This document shows positions 19,312-27,824 of a stretch of DNA of 64,000 bases, piece after piece; positions within the stretch are counted from its first letter, which is position 1, and each line of letters begins with the position of its first letter. The position numbers and the translations under genes are program-made. Where the stretch lies: positions 434,001 through 498,000 of the forward strand of contig NZ_CP090366.1 in NCBI RefSeq assembly GCF_021432085.1, in the 5' to 3' direction. Under the pieces are notes generated by a model. It had not been told where the DNA came from, made no database searches, and saw only the letters and a list, made by a program, of their open reading frames with translations. The DNA is from Stutzerimonas kunmingensis (lineage in GTDB: Bacteria > Pseudomonadota > Gammaproteobacteria > Pseudomonadales > Pseudomonadaceae).

Positions 19312-20029
19312 TCGACTGATTCTTCTGCCGGGCTGGGCGTTCAGCTCGGCCGCCCTTGAACCCCTGGCCGAGCTATTGCGCGACCGCCAGCCACGGCTGC
19401 AGGTCGACATTGCCCCGCTGCCGACGCTGGATCGCCCCGAGGCCTGGCTCGATGAGCTGGATGCGCGGCTGCCCGTCGACAGCTGGCTCGCCGGTTGGTC
19501 GCTTGGCGGCATGCTGGCGACGCAATTGGCCGCGCGGCGTGGCGACAACTGTCCGGGGCTGATCACCCTCTGCAGCAACCCCTGCTTCCGCAGCCGTGAC
19601 GACTGGCCGACGGCGATGCCTGCCGAAGTGTTCGATGCCTTCGAGGAGGCCTTCCGACTCGGGCCGGATGACACGCTCAAGCGCTTCAGCCTGCTGTGTA
19701 GCCGCAGTGCCTACGATCCGCGGACGCTGGCGCGGCAACTGCAGGTTAGCCTGCTCGAGCAGCCTTCGTCAGTGGCTGCCGCCGGGCTGCGTCTGCTCGC
19801 CGAGCTGGACGGCCGCGAGGCGCTGCAAGGTTATGTGGGGCCACAGCTGCATCTGTTCGCCGATGGTGATGCACTGGTGCCGGCGTCAGCGGCAGATGCG
19901 CTGCTGGCCTCTCTGCCGGATGTGGAAGTCGATGTGCTGGCCAATGCCAGCCACGGCCTGCCGCTGGAGCGTGCCGACGACGTGGCGACGGCAATGCTGG
20001 CGTTTATGGGTGATGGCGAGGATGACTGA
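19304..20029 (+). CDS. bioH: Pimeloyl-ACP methyl ester carboxylesterase BioH
   Basis: This 241-residue alpha/beta hydrolase frees pimeloyl-ACP from its methyl ester, ending the BioC-BioH route. The nucleophile elbow [13 protein letters not shown] contains the Ser, [10 protein letters not shown] the likely Asp, and [14 protein letters not shown] the His. It starts [11 protein letters not shown], an oxyanion region typical of BioH. It overlaps bioF upstream by 8 bases and bioC downstream by 8 bases, so translation is coupled. Confidence 0.88.
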   Translation: MRDRLILLPGWAFSSAALEPLAELLRDRQPRLQVDIAPLPTLDRPEAWLDELDARLPVDSWLAGWSLGGMLATQLAARRGDNCPGLITLCSNPCFRSRDDWPTAMPAEVFDAFEEAFRLGPDDTLKRFSLLCSRSAYDPRTLARQLQVSLLEQPSSVAAAGLRLLAELDGREALQGYVGPQLHLFADGDALVPASAADALLASLPDVEVDVLANASHGLPLERADDVATAMLAFMGDGEDD

Positions 20030-20837
20030 AGCATCGCTCAGCGAGCGTCCGCCGGCGCAGTTGCCTGATAAGCGCCAGGTCGCGGCATCGTTTTCCCGTG
20101 CTGCGGGCAGTTACGACAGCGTCGCCGCGCTGCAGCGACAGGTCGGCAATCAATTGCTGGCCCGACTGCCCTCCACTCGGCAACCCGGCCGCTGGCTCGA
20201 TCTCGGCAGCGGCACCGGCTACTTCTCCCGCGTCCTGGCTGCGGCCTTTCCGGAGGCCGATGGCCTGGCACTGGATATCGCCGAGGGCATGCTGCGCCAT
20301 GCACGGCCGCAGGGCGGCGCACGGCATTTCGTCACCGGTGACGCCGAGCGGCTGCCGCTGCGTGATGGCACTGTCGACCTGATCTATTCGAGCCTGGCCC
20401 TGCAGTGGTGCGAGGATTTCGCCAGCGTGCTGAGCGAAGTGCGGCGGGTGCTGCGTCCGGGCGGCATCTTTGCCTTCACCAGTCTGTGCAGCGGTACCCT
20501 GCAGGAGCTGCGGGACAGCTGGCAGGCGGTGGACGGCTTCGCTCACGTCAACCGCTTCCGCTCGCGGGAGGCCTACCAGACGCTGTGTAGGGGCTGCGGT
20601 CTGGGATTGGCGAGTCTCGAAGTGCGCCCGGAAGTGCTGCATTTCCCCGATCTGCGCCAGCTGACCCATGAGCTCAAGGCGCTGGGTGCGCACAACCTGA
20701 ACCCGGGTCGCCCGGATGGACTGACCGGGCGTGCACGCATCCGCGCGCTGGTCGAGGCCTACGAAGGGTTCCGCCGTCCCGAGGGGCTTCCGGCGACCTA
20801 CCAGGTGATCTACGGCATTCTGCACAAGGAGCCATGA
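20022..20837 (+). CDS. bioC: Malonyl-ACP O-methyltransferase BioC
   Basis: This 271-residue SAM methyltransferase methylates malonyl-ACP so that the fatty acid synthase can elongate it to a pimeloyl ester. Motif I is [16 protein letters not shown] and the post-motif is [33 protein letters not shown] and [15 protein letters not shown] are characteristic of BioC rather than general methyltransferases. It overlaps bioH and bioD on both sides. Confidence 0.92.
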   Translation: MTEASLSERPPAQLPDKRQVAASFSRAAGSYDSVAALQRQVGNQLLARLPSTRQPGRWLDLGSGTGYFSRVLAAAFPEADGLALDIAEGMLRHARPQGGARHFVTGDAERLPLRDGTVDLIYSSLALQWCEDFASVLSEVRRVLRPGGIFAFTSLCSGTLQELRDSWQAVDGFAHVNRFRSREAYQTLCRGCGLGLASLEVRPEVLHFPDLRQLTHELKALGAHNLNPGRPDGLTGRARIRALVEAYEGFRRPEGLPATYQVIYGILHKEP

Positions 20838-21523
20838 TGCATCGCGCTTTCTTCATTGCCGGCACCGATACCGATGTTGGCAAGACCACTATCGCCGCGG
20901 GCCTGCTGCATGCAGCGCGCCTGGCGGGGTTGTCCACCGCGGCGGTGAAGCCGGTCGCCTCAGGCTGCGAAAGGACCGAGCAGGGTTTACGTAACAGCGA
21001 TGCGCTGGCCCTGCTGGCCGAGTGCAGCCTTGCGCTGGACTATGCGACGGTCAACCCGTTTGCCTTCGCGCCGGCCATTGCCCCGCACATAGCTGCCCGC
21101 GAAGCGGGTGTCGAACTGACCGCCGCTCGTCTGATCGAGGCCGTGCAACCGGTAATGGCCCGGCAGGCCGGCGTCACTCTGGTCGAGGGCGCGGGAGGCT
21201 GGCGAGTCCCGCTGAATGCGCGTGAGTATCTGTCGGCATTGCCAGTGGCGCTGGGGTTGCCGGTTATTCTGGTGGTCGGGGTGCGCCTGGGATGTATTAA
21301 TCATGCGCTGCTCAGCGCTGAAGCGATTGTCCGCGACGGGTTGGTGCTGGCCGGCTGGGTGGCCAATATCGTCGACCCGGCCACATCGCGCCTGGAGGAA
21401 AACCTCGCCACGCTTTCTGAGCTGCTGCCGGCACCCTGTCTTGGTCGGGTGCCCCGTCTCGCTGAGCCGACAGCGCAGCAGGTTGCGCAATACCTCGCTT
21501 TGCCCGCGCTGCACCCGGAGTGA
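20837..21523 (+). CDS. bioD: Dethiobiotin synthetase BioD
   Basis: This 228-residue P-loop ATPase closes the ureido ring of dethiobiotin using CO2. FIAGTDTDVGKTTIAAGLL is the Walker A region, AVKPVASGCE the substrate loop and LVEGAGGWRVPL the second conserved segment. Two adjacent ATGs exist; the second (20837) leaves five bases after AAGGAG and is preferred over 20834. It is the last recognised biotin gene here. bioA is not in the window. Confidence 0.93.
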   Translation: MHRAFFIAGTDTDVGKTTIAAGLLHAARLAGLSTAAVKPVASGCERTEQGLRNSDALALLAECSLALDYATVNPFAFAPAIAPHIAAREAGVELTAARLIEAVQPVMARQAGVTLVEGAGGWRVPLNAREYLSALPVALGLPVILVVGVRLGCINHALLSAEAIVRDGLVLAGWVANIVDPATSRLEENLATLSELLPAPCLGRVPRLAEPTAQQVAQYLALPALHPE

Positions 21524-21610
21524 GTGGACGCGCACTCTGGCGGCAAGCGTCTTGCGGTACTTGCCGGCATCTGCTTGAATGGTGGCAACCTGATAGCGCG
21601 TGGAGTCGCC

Positions 21611-21859
21611 ATGCAAATCACCAATAACCTTCTGGGCGCCGGCCTCGGTGCCTACCAGGGCGGTCAGCAGCGCGTCGAGCAGGCCGCTTCTTCCATTGCC
21701 TCCGCCAACGCACCTGTGTTGGGCAACTCCCAGGCGGTCACCGAAATCACCGAGCAGCTGATCCAGTTGAAGGTCGGTGAACACAGTGCCAAGGCAGGTG
21801 CCCGTATGATCCAAAGCGCTGACGAAGTTCTCGGCACGCTGATCGATACCCAGGCCTGA
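21611..21859 (+). CDS. Small flagellar-rod-like protein of unknown function
   Basis: This 82-residue protein begins MQITNNLLGAGLGAYQGG. It looks like the two ends of a flagellar rod/hook protein joined without the middle: the N-terminal VEQAASSIASANAP recalls the LEAAANNIANANTPG helix, and the C-terminal GARMIQSADEVLGTLIDTQA recalls the ANAKVIQTADEMLGTLLDL helix. There is no signal peptide or membrane segment. A small hypothetical gene occupies this place after bioD in other pseudomonads as I remember, so it is probably real and conserved. Function is unknown; a soluble coiled-coil partner of an axial protein is one possibility. Confidence 0.7.
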   Translation: MQITNNLLGAGLGAYQGGQQRVEQAASSIASANAPVLGNSQAVTEITEQLIQLKVGEHSAKAGARMIQSADEVLGTLIDTQA

Positions 21860-22094
21860 TCGCGTCCTCCGGCGCTCATCGATTCTCCTTGCTGATTCGA
21901 GTCGTCATTCATGCGCTCGGCCAGCTTCGCTTTTCTCCTTCCTGCATCTTCGTTCCTGCCAGTCAGCTCGGCAGGCGCCGGGCTTGCTGCGTCTTTGCAA
22001 CATCAGAGTTCCTATTCCCGAATTTCGCCAGGCGTGGCCTTCGCTCGACCTGAATTTGGCTGATTCAGCCGATAAGTGGTGCCCTGTTCCGCGC

Positions 22095-22138
22095 TTGACA
22101 TCGCTCAGGTCGAAACGTATGTTTCAAACGCCTGTTTG
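22095..22138 (+). promoter_or_regulatory. Promoter with tandem PsrA-type operators upstream of acyl-CoA dehydrogenase
   Basis: The 375-bp gap from 21860 to 22234 holds TTGACA (22095-22100), 17 bases, then TATGTT (22118-22123). Lying on the -10 are two palindromes, GAAAC-GTAT-GTTTC (22112-22125) and CAAAC-GCCT-GTTTG (22125-22138). Both fit the PsrA consensus G/CAAAC-N2-4-GTTTG/C. PsrA is a fatty-acid-responsive TetR repressor of Pseudomonas. The rest of the gap shows no gene I can support. Confidence 0.75.
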
Positions 22139-22234
22139 ACCTTTCGGGCTGGTAGTCCGACGGTCGAAATCGAATTCAGATGGCTGGGTCGCCCGGTCAG
22201 CTTGTTACAAGAACTCACCGCTGAGGTTTACGCT

Positions 22235-24040
22235 ATGCCCGACTACAAGGCCCCCTTGCGCGATATCCGTTTCGTACGTGACGAGCTGCTCGGCTACGAA
22301 GCGCACTATCAGAGCCTTCCGGGATGTGAAGACGCCACCCCGGACATGGTCAACGCGATTCTCGATGAGGGCGCGAAGTTCTGTGAGCAGGTACTCGCTC
22401 CGCTGAATCGCGTCGGCGACATCGAAGGCTGCACCTGGAGCGAGTCGGGCGTGAAGACGCCGACCGGTTTCAAGGAAGCTTACGAGCAGTACGTAGCAGG
22501 CGGTTGGCCGAGCCTGGCCCATGACGTCGACCACGGCGGTCAGGGTCTGCCCGAGTCCCTCGGTCTGGCGATCAGCGAAATGATCGGTCAGGCCAACTGG
22601 TCCTGGGGCATGTACCCCGGCCTGTCTCATGGCTGCATGAACACCATCGCTACCCACGGTACCGACGATCAGAAGCACACCTATCTGAGCAAGCTTGTGT
22701 CCGGCCAGTGGACCGGCACCATGTGCCTGACCGAACCGCATTGCGGTACCGATTTGGGCATGTTGCGCACCAAGGCCGAGCCCCAGGCCGACGGCAGCTA
22801 CAAGCTGAACGGCACCAAGATCTTCATCTCCTCCGGTGAACACGACATGGCCGAGAACATCGTCCATATCGTTCTGGCTCGCCTGCCCGATGCTCCGGCT
22901 GGCACCAAGGGCATCTCCCTGTTCATCGTGCCCAAGTTCCTGCCCAACGCCGAAGGCGAGAAGGGCGAGCGCAACGGTGTGAACTGCGGATCGCTTGAGC
23001 ACAAGATGGGCATCCACGGCAACGCGACCTGCGTCATGAACTTCGACGGCGCCACCGGTTTTCTGATCGGTCCGCCGAACAAGGGCCTGAACGCGATGTT
23101 CACCTTTATGAACACCGCACGTCTGGGTACCGCGCTGCAGGGTCTGGCACATGCCGAGATCGGTTTCCAGGGCGGCATCAAGTACGCTCGTGAGCGCCTG
23201 CAGATGCGTGCGCTGAGCGGCCCCAAGGCGCCGGAAAAGCCAGCCGACCCGATCATCGTGCATCCGGACGTGCGTCGCATGCTGTTGACCATGAAGGCGT
23301 TCGCCGAGGGCAACCGCGCGATGGTCTACTTCACCGCCAAGCAGGTCGACATCGTCAAGAACAGCCAGGATGAAGAGCAGAAGAAGCAGGCCGACACGCT
23401 GCTGGCCTTCCTCACGCCGATCGCCAAGGCGTTCATGACCGAAGTGGGCTTCGAAGCGGCCAACCATGGCGTGCAGATCTACGGTGGTCACGGCTTCATC
23501 GCCGAGTGGGGCATGGAGCAGAACGTGCGTGACGCGCGTATTTCCATGCTGTACGAGGGCACCACCGGTATCCAGGCGCTGGACCTGTTGGGCCGCAAGG
23601 TGCTGATGACCCAGGGCGAGGCGCTGAAGTCCTTCACCAAGATCGTGCACAAGTTCTGCCAGAACCAGGAAGGCAACGAAGCCATCAAGGAGTTCGTTAC
23701 CCCCCTGAATCAGCTGAACAAGGAGTGGGGCGAGCTGACCATGAAGATCGGCATGGCCGCCATGAAGGATCGTGAAATGGTCGGTGCGGCGTCGGTCGAC
23801 TACTGCATGTATTCCGGCTACGCCTGTCTCGCCTATTTCTGGGCTGACATGGCTCGGGTTGCTGCCGAGAAGCTGGCTGAGGGCACCTCCGAGGAGGCGT
23901 TCTACAAGGCCAAGCTGCAGACCGCGCGATTCTACTTCCAGCGCATTCTGCCGCGTACCCGCATGCATGTCGACGCCATGCTGTCCGGTGCCGACAACCT
24001 GATGCAGATGGCTGAGGAAGACTTCGCTCTCGGTTACTGA
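22235..24040 (+). CDS. Acyl-CoA dehydrogenase (PA0506/FadE1-type)
   Basis: This 601-residue FAD acyl-CoA dehydrogenase of the long Pseudomonas type starts MPDYKAPLRDIRFVRDELLG. It has MCLTEPHCGTDLGMLRTKAE, KIFISSGEHDMAENIVHIVL and the C-terminal GGHGFIAEWGMEQNVRDARI. YEGTTGIQALDLLGRK carries the segment around the catalytic Glu of this family. It would act on medium- or long-chain acyl-CoA in beta-oxidation. The ATG at 22235 follows GAGG; the frame open upstream to 22076 covers the promoter and operators and is rejected. Two PsrA-type boxes predict induction by long-chain fatty acids. A strong terminator follows. Confidence 0.92.
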   Translation: MPDYKAPLRDIRFVRDELLGYEAHYQSLPGCEDATPDMVNAILDEGAKFCEQVLAPLNRVGDIEGCTWSESGVKTPTGFKEAYEQYVAGGWPSLAHDVDHGGQGLPESLGLAISEMIGQANWSWGMYPGLSHGCMNTIATHGTDDQKHTYLSKLVSGQWTGTMCLTEPHCGTDLGMLRTKAEPQADGSYKLNGTKIFISSGEHDMAENIVHIVLARLPDAPAGTKGISLFIVPKFLPNAEGEKGERNGVNCGSLEHKMGIHGNATCVMNFDGATGFLIGPPNKGLNAMFTFMNTARLGTALQGLAHAEIGFQGGIKYARERLQMRALSGPKAPEKPADPIIVHPDVRRMLLTMKAFAEGNRAMVYFTAKQVDIVKNSQDEEQKKQADTLLAFLTPIAKAFMTEVGFEAANHGVQIYGGHGFIAEWGMEQNVRDARISMLYEGTTGIQALDLLGRKVLMTQGEALKSFTKIVHKFCQNQEGNEAIKEFVTPLNQLNKEWGELTMKIGMAAMKDREMVGAASVDYCMYSGYACLAYFWADMARVAAEKLAEGTSEEAFYKAKLQTARFYFQRILPRTRMHVDAMLSGADNLMQMAEEDFALGY

Positions 24041-24060
24041 CGGGTTGAGGTTGTAAAGAA

Positions 24061-24087
24061 AAGCCGCTGCTTTGCAGCGGCTTTTTT
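24061..24087 (+). terminator. Rho-independent terminator after acyl-CoA dehydrogenase
   Basis: A 10-bp perfect stem, AAGCCGCTGC/GCAGCGGCTT (24061-24070, 24074-24083), has a TTT loop and is followed by a run of T to 24087, 20 bases after the stop. Confidence 0.95.
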
Positions 24088-24202
24088 GTGCCCGATCCAG
24101 ACGTTGTACTGCTTTTGCCGCATCTTCGCCGGTATTTCGGCTGCACAACTGGGAGCAAGAAGGCAAAATGCTAGCTTTTCTCGGCAGCATGCCGGAGTTG
24201 CC

Positions 24203-25492
24203 GTGTCGCGTACCGTCCCGCCTCGCTTCAGCCATTTTCTCGCGCCATTGGCCCTGTTGCTCGGCGGAGAGGTCATCGCGCGTCAGGTTTCGCTGAACGA
24301 GTTCTTCACGTCGCTCTATAACGTCCTGCCGACCGTACTGCTGTTGCTCGGCGGTGCGCTTTGCATGATGTACGGCCGCATCCGCGAGCTGTTTCTGCTG
24401 CTCTGCGTCTATCTTGCCTATTTCCTCCTCGATATCCACGCCGATCACTACCGGGCACATGGCACTCTGCTGGACGATGCTGCACTGACCTTTCATCTCT
24501 GCAGCTTGCTGCTGCCGCTGCTTTACGGCCTGTATGGCGTGTGGCGAGAGCGCAGTCACCTGGCGCAGGACGGCCTGGCCCGTGCCGCCGTGCTGTTTGC
24601 CGTCGGCGTCGTCGCCGTGGCGCTGGCAAAGCGGTTTCCGGAAACGTTACATGCCTGGCTGGTGGTGATTCGCTGGCCCGCCTTGCAGGCCGATTGGCTG
24701 CAGCTTATCCAGTTGGCGTACCCGGCGTTCCTCGTGGCGCTAGTGTTACTGATCGTCCAGTACCTGCGCCAACCGAGGCCGTCCCACGCGGCGCAGATCA
24801 TCGCGCTGCTCGGCATTCTGCTGATGCTGCCGCAGACGTTCAGCCGCTATGCCGCCCTCAACATTCTGAGCAGCCATGTACTGCTGATGCTGGTGACGGC
24901 AATCGCTCATGAGGCTTATCTCATGGCCTTTCGTGACGAGCTGACCGGCTTGCCTGGGCGTCGCGCTCTGAATGAGCGACTGCAGCGCCTGGGGCGGCAG
25001 TACGTGCTGGCGATGGCTGATGTGGACCACTTCAAGCGCTTCAACGATACCTATGGTCACGACGTCGGTGATCAGGTGCTGAAGATGGTTGCCAGCCGGC
25101 TGCGCAAGATCGGCGGCGGTGGGCGCGCCTATCGTTATGGCGGTGAGGAATTCACTCTGGTATTTCCTGGGCACAGTATCGAGGAGTGCCTGCCGCACCT
25201 CGAGGCGGTACGCCAGTCGGTGGAGGCTTATGCCCTGCAGCTGCGTGACGCAGACAATCGGCCGAAGGATGATCGTCGCGGCCGTATGGCCCGGGGAGCG
25301 GCGTCGGCAAACCAGGTCTCGGTGACCATCAGCATCGGAGTGGCGGAGCGACAAGGCGAGCAGCGCAGTCCGGAAGAGGTGATCAAGGCCGCCGACCAAG
25401 CGCTGTACGGTGCAAAAAAAGCAGGAAGAAACTGTTCGCGAGTGCATGGCAGTGGCCGCGGCGCGGTGCGCATGGCCGAGCATTCGCGTTAG
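24203..25492 (+). CDS. Membrane-bound diguanylate cyclase (GGDEF)
   Basis: The 429-residue protein has about seven hydrophobic helices in residues 15-240, without a recognised sensor family, and a C-terminal GGDEF domain. The active motif is GGEEF (about residue 313), in AYRYGGEEFTLVF; the domain starts at FRDELTGLPGRRALNERL and has ADVDHFKRFNDTYGHDVGD. It is therefore predicted to make cyclic di-GMP at the inner membrane. I do not see an RxxD inhibitory site just upstream of GGEEF. The GTG at 24203 follows GGAG with five bases spacing; the frame open to 24086 starts in the terminator. It lies between two acyl-CoA dehydrogenase genes. Confidence 0.88.
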   Translation: MSRTVPPRFSHFLAPLALLLGGEVIARQVSLNEFFTSLYNVLPTVLLLLGGALCMMYGRIRELFLLLCVYLAYFLLDIHADHYRAHGTLLDDAALTFHLCSLLLPLLYGLYGVWRERSHLAQDGLARAAVLFAVGVVAVALAKRFPETLHAWLVVIRWPALQADWLQLIQLAYPAFLVALVLLIVQYLRQPRPSHAAQIIALLGILLMLPQTFSRYAALNILSSHVLLMLVTAIAHEAYLMAFRDELTGLPGRRALNERLQRLGRQYVLAMADVDHFKRFNDTYGHDVGDQVLKMVASRLRKIGGGGRAYRYGGEEFTLVFPGHSIEECLPHLEAVRQSVEAYALQLRDADNRPKDDRRGRMARGAASANQVSVTISIGVAERQGEQRSPEEVIKAADQALYGAKKAGRNCSRVHGSGRGAVRMAEHSR

Positions 25493-25631
25493 GGTTGCAT
25501 CGGTATTGATAGTGACTGGTCAAAACTATCTGGTCATAAAAAGACGCTTAATCCTGTCCTGGTTATTCGGTTAGACTCGCTGGAAACGGCCCATAGTGGC
25601 CGCAACCCAGTGTCTTGCGAGGAACCTTGCC

Positions 25632-27410
25632 ATGGCTGACTACCAAGCGCCGCTGCGCGACATGCGTTTTGTCCTGAATGAAGTCTTCGACGCGCCGAAA
25701 CTCTGGCAGTCGCTGCCAGCGCTAGCCGAAGTGGTCGATGCCGAGACGGCCGATGCAATTCTCGAGGAAGCTGGCAAGATCACCGCCAACAGCATCGCGC
25801 CGCTCAACCGCAGCGGTGACGAAGAAGGCTGCCGCTGGGACGCCGGGGCGGTTTCTACGCCCGCCGGCTACCGCGAGGCTTATCAGCTATACGCCGAAGG
25901 CGGCTGGGTCGGTGTCGGTGGCGATCCGGCGTTCGGCGGGATGGGTATGCCCAAGGTCATCTCGGCTCAGGTTGAGGAGATGATGAACTCCGCCAGCCTG
26001 GCCTTCGGCCTCTATCCGATGCTGACGTCCGGCGCCTGCCTGTCGATCTACGCGCACGCCAGCGAGGAGCTCAAGCAGAAGTACCTGCCGAACATGTATG
26101 CCGGTGTCTGGTCCGGCTCCATGTGTCTGACCGAACCTCATGCCGGTACCGACCTCGGCATTATCCGCACCAAGGCCGAGCCGCAGGCAGACGGCTCCTA
26201 CAAGATCAGCGGCACCAAGATATTCATCACCGGCGGCGAGCATGACCTGACCGAGAACATCATCCACCTGGTGCTGGCCAAGCTGCCGGATGCGCCAGCT
26301 GGCTCCCGCGGCATCTCGTTGTTCCTGGTGCCGAAGGTGATGGTCAACGAGGACGGCACCCTGGGTGAGCGCAACTCGCTGTCCTGCGGTTCCATCGAGC
26401 ACAAGATGGGTATCCAGGCCTCGGCGACCTGCGTGATGAACTTCGACGGTGCCACCGGCTGGATGGTCGGCGAGCCGAACAAGGGCCTCGCAGCGATGTT
26501 CACCATGATGAACTACGAGCGTCTGGGCGTCGGTATTCAGGGGCTGTCGACTGGCGAGCGCTCCTATCAGAGCGCCATCGAGTATGCCCGCGAGCGTATC
26601 CAGAGCCGCGCACCGACCGGACCGATTGCGCAGGACAAGGCAGCCGATCCGATCATCGTGCATCCGGATGTGCGCCGCATGCTGCTGACCATGAAGGCGT
26701 TGAACGAGGGTGGTCGCGCGTTCTCCAGTTATGTCGCGCTGCAGCTCGATATCGCCAAGTTCAGTGACGACGACGAGGCGCGACTGCGAGCCGAGGCGCA
26801 GGTGGCGCTGCTGACACCGGTAGCCAAGGCTTTCCTCACTGACATGGGGCTGGAAACCACGGTACATGGCCAGCAGATTTTCGGCGGCCATGGCTTCATC
26901 CGCGAGTGGGGCCAGGAGCAGCTGGTGCGTGACTGCCGCATTACTCAGATCTACGAGGGCACCAACGGCATTCAAGCGCTGGACCTGGTTGGGCGCAAGA
27001 TCGTCGGCAGTGGTGGCACCATGTATCAGGCCTTCGTCGATGAAATTCGCGCATTCATCGCTGATGCCGCTCCAGAGCTGGCGGAGTTCACCGAGCCCCT
27101 CAAGGCTGCCATGGACAATCTGGATGAGCTGACCGCCTGGGTCATCGATCAGGCCAAGGTGAATCCGAACGAAATCGGCGCCGCCTCGGTGGAGTACCTG
27201 CACGTGTTCGGCTACACCGCTTATGCGTACATGTGGGCACGCATGGCGGCGACGGCATTCGCCAAACAGGATGAAGGCGACTTCTACCAGAGCAAGCTGG
27301 GAACCGCGCGTTTCTACTTTGCTCGCCTGTTGCCGCGAATTCATTCGCTGAGCGCTTCGGTCAAGGCCGGAAGCGAGTCGCTGTACCTGCTCGACGCTGC
27401 TCAATTCTGA
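25632..27410 (+). CDS. Acyl-CoA dehydrogenase, paralogue
   Basis: This 592-residue FAD acyl-CoA dehydrogenase starts MADYQAPLRDMRFVLNEVFD, almost the same opening as the gene at 22235. It has MCLTEPHAGTDLGIIRTKAE, KIFITGGEHDLTENIIHLVL and GGHGFIREWGQEQLVRDCRI. YEGTNGIQALDLVGRK holds the family's catalytic Glu region. The ATG at 25632 is preceded by GAGGA. It is a likely ancient duplication of the 22235 gene, since P. aeruginosa also has adjacent copies here as I recall. No PsrA-type box is seen upstream, so regulation may differ from its neighbour. Confidence 0.92.
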   Translation: MADYQAPLRDMRFVLNEVFDAPKLWQSLPALAEVVDAETADAILEEAGKITANSIAPLNRSGDEEGCRWDAGAVSTPAGYREAYQLYAEGGWVGVGGDPAFGGMGMPKVISAQVEEMMNSASLAFGLYPMLTSGACLSIYAHASEELKQKYLPNMYAGVWSGSMCLTEPHAGTDLGIIRTKAEPQADGSYKISGTKIFITGGEHDLTENIIHLVLAKLPDAPAGSRGISLFLVPKVMVNEDGTLGERNSLSCGSIEHKMGIQASATCVMNFDGATGWMVGEPNKGLAAMFTMMNYERLGVGIQGLSTGERSYQSAIEYARERIQSRAPTGPIAQDKAADPIIVHPDVRRMLLTMKALNEGGRAFSSYVALQLDIAKFSDDDEARLRAEAQVALLTPVAKAFLTDMGLETTVHGQQIFGGHGFIREWGQEQLVRDCRITQIYEGTNGIQALDLVGRKIVGSGGTMYQAFVDEIRAFIADAAPELAEFTEPLKAAMDNLDELTAWVIDQAKVNPNEIGAASVEYLHVFGYTAYAYMWARMAATAFAKQDEGDFYQSKLGTARFYFARLLPRIHSLSASVKAGSESLYLLDAAQF

Positions 27411-27501
27411 GAAGCCGCGGCTTAATCTAAAGGCAATATGAAATTATTTGGCCATGACGCGGAACGATTAAGCCGCCCTTCAGGTCATAAAAACCGCACC
27501 A

Positions 27502-27611
27502 TGTAAGCCTGGACTTACAGCACTGCATCAAGGATGACGCGATGTAGGAAAAGGCTTACAAGGCGTGATGCACAATGGCTACTACAGGCTCACAAGGTCT
27601 GACGGTAATCT
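27502..27611 (+). promoter_or_regulatory. Two GacA upstream activating boxes and promoter of an Rsm sRNA
   Basis: TGTAAG-CCTGGA-CTTACA (27502-27519) is a perfect match to the GacA box TGTAAG-N6-CTTACA. A second copy, TGTAGG-AAAAGG-CTTACA (27543-27560), differs by one base. A -10-like TAATCT lies at 27606-27611 with no good -35, as expected for an activator-dependent promoter. The second box is centred about 66 bases before the predicted start near 27618, the usual spacing for rsm genes. Confidence 0.85.
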
Positions 27612-27617
27612 ACTGCT

Positions 27618-27746
27618 TAAGGACGTGGCGCATGGAAAGCGCAAATCAATAAAACGGACCACACAGGGAGCGGCGCCAGGATGGCGCGCGATCATGGATG
27701 TCAGGATTCAGTCTGCAGAGCCCCGCTTCGGCGGGGTTTTTCTTTT
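27618..27746 (+). ncRNA. rsmY: RsmY-like RsmA/CsrA-sequestering small RNA
   Basis: About 129 bases between the last dehydrogenase and msrA have the features of a Gac/Rsm sRNA. Two hairpins display GGA in the loop: GCGC-ATGGAAA-GCGC (27628-27642) and GCGCC-AGGAT-GGCGC (27673-27687). More unpaired GGA motifs occur (27620, 27655, 27695, 27702 regions), and the element ends in the terminator at 27721. Such RNAs titrate the translational repressor RsmA. The size is close to RsmY (about 124 nt), and the first hairpin resembles RsmY's; position near the PA0506-type genes also fits RsmY. The 5' end is inferred from the -10, and the choice of rsmY over rsmX/Z is tentative. Confidence 0.8.
27721..27746 (+). 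terminator. Terminator of the Rsm sRNA
   Basis: CCCCGC (27721-27726), a TTCG tetraloop and GCGGGG (27731-27736) are followed by TTTTTCTTTT. The ultrastable UUCG loop and the T-run make a strong intrinsic terminator. Confidence 0.93.
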
Positions 27747-27824
27747 CTGCTTAGTTCTTATGCCAGCAGTCGGCCATTCAAGCGGCCTTGCGACCGCTTA
27801 GGCTTAGCCCGGCTTCCCCCGGCA

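Noticed and set aside
22205-24559. 784-codon minus-strand frame opposite the second acyl-CoA dehydrogenase
   Set aside because: Low-complexity His/Gln/Leu product, crosses a terminator and two real genes; shadow.
27779-27799. AAGCGG/CCGCTT hairpin downstream of msrA
   Set aside because: Six-base stem without a T-run on the minus strand; not convincing as the msrA terminator.
27565-27801. 78-codon frame in the gap before msrA
   Set aside because: It spans the Rsm sRNA and its terminator and has no ribosome binding site; better explained as non-coding RNA.
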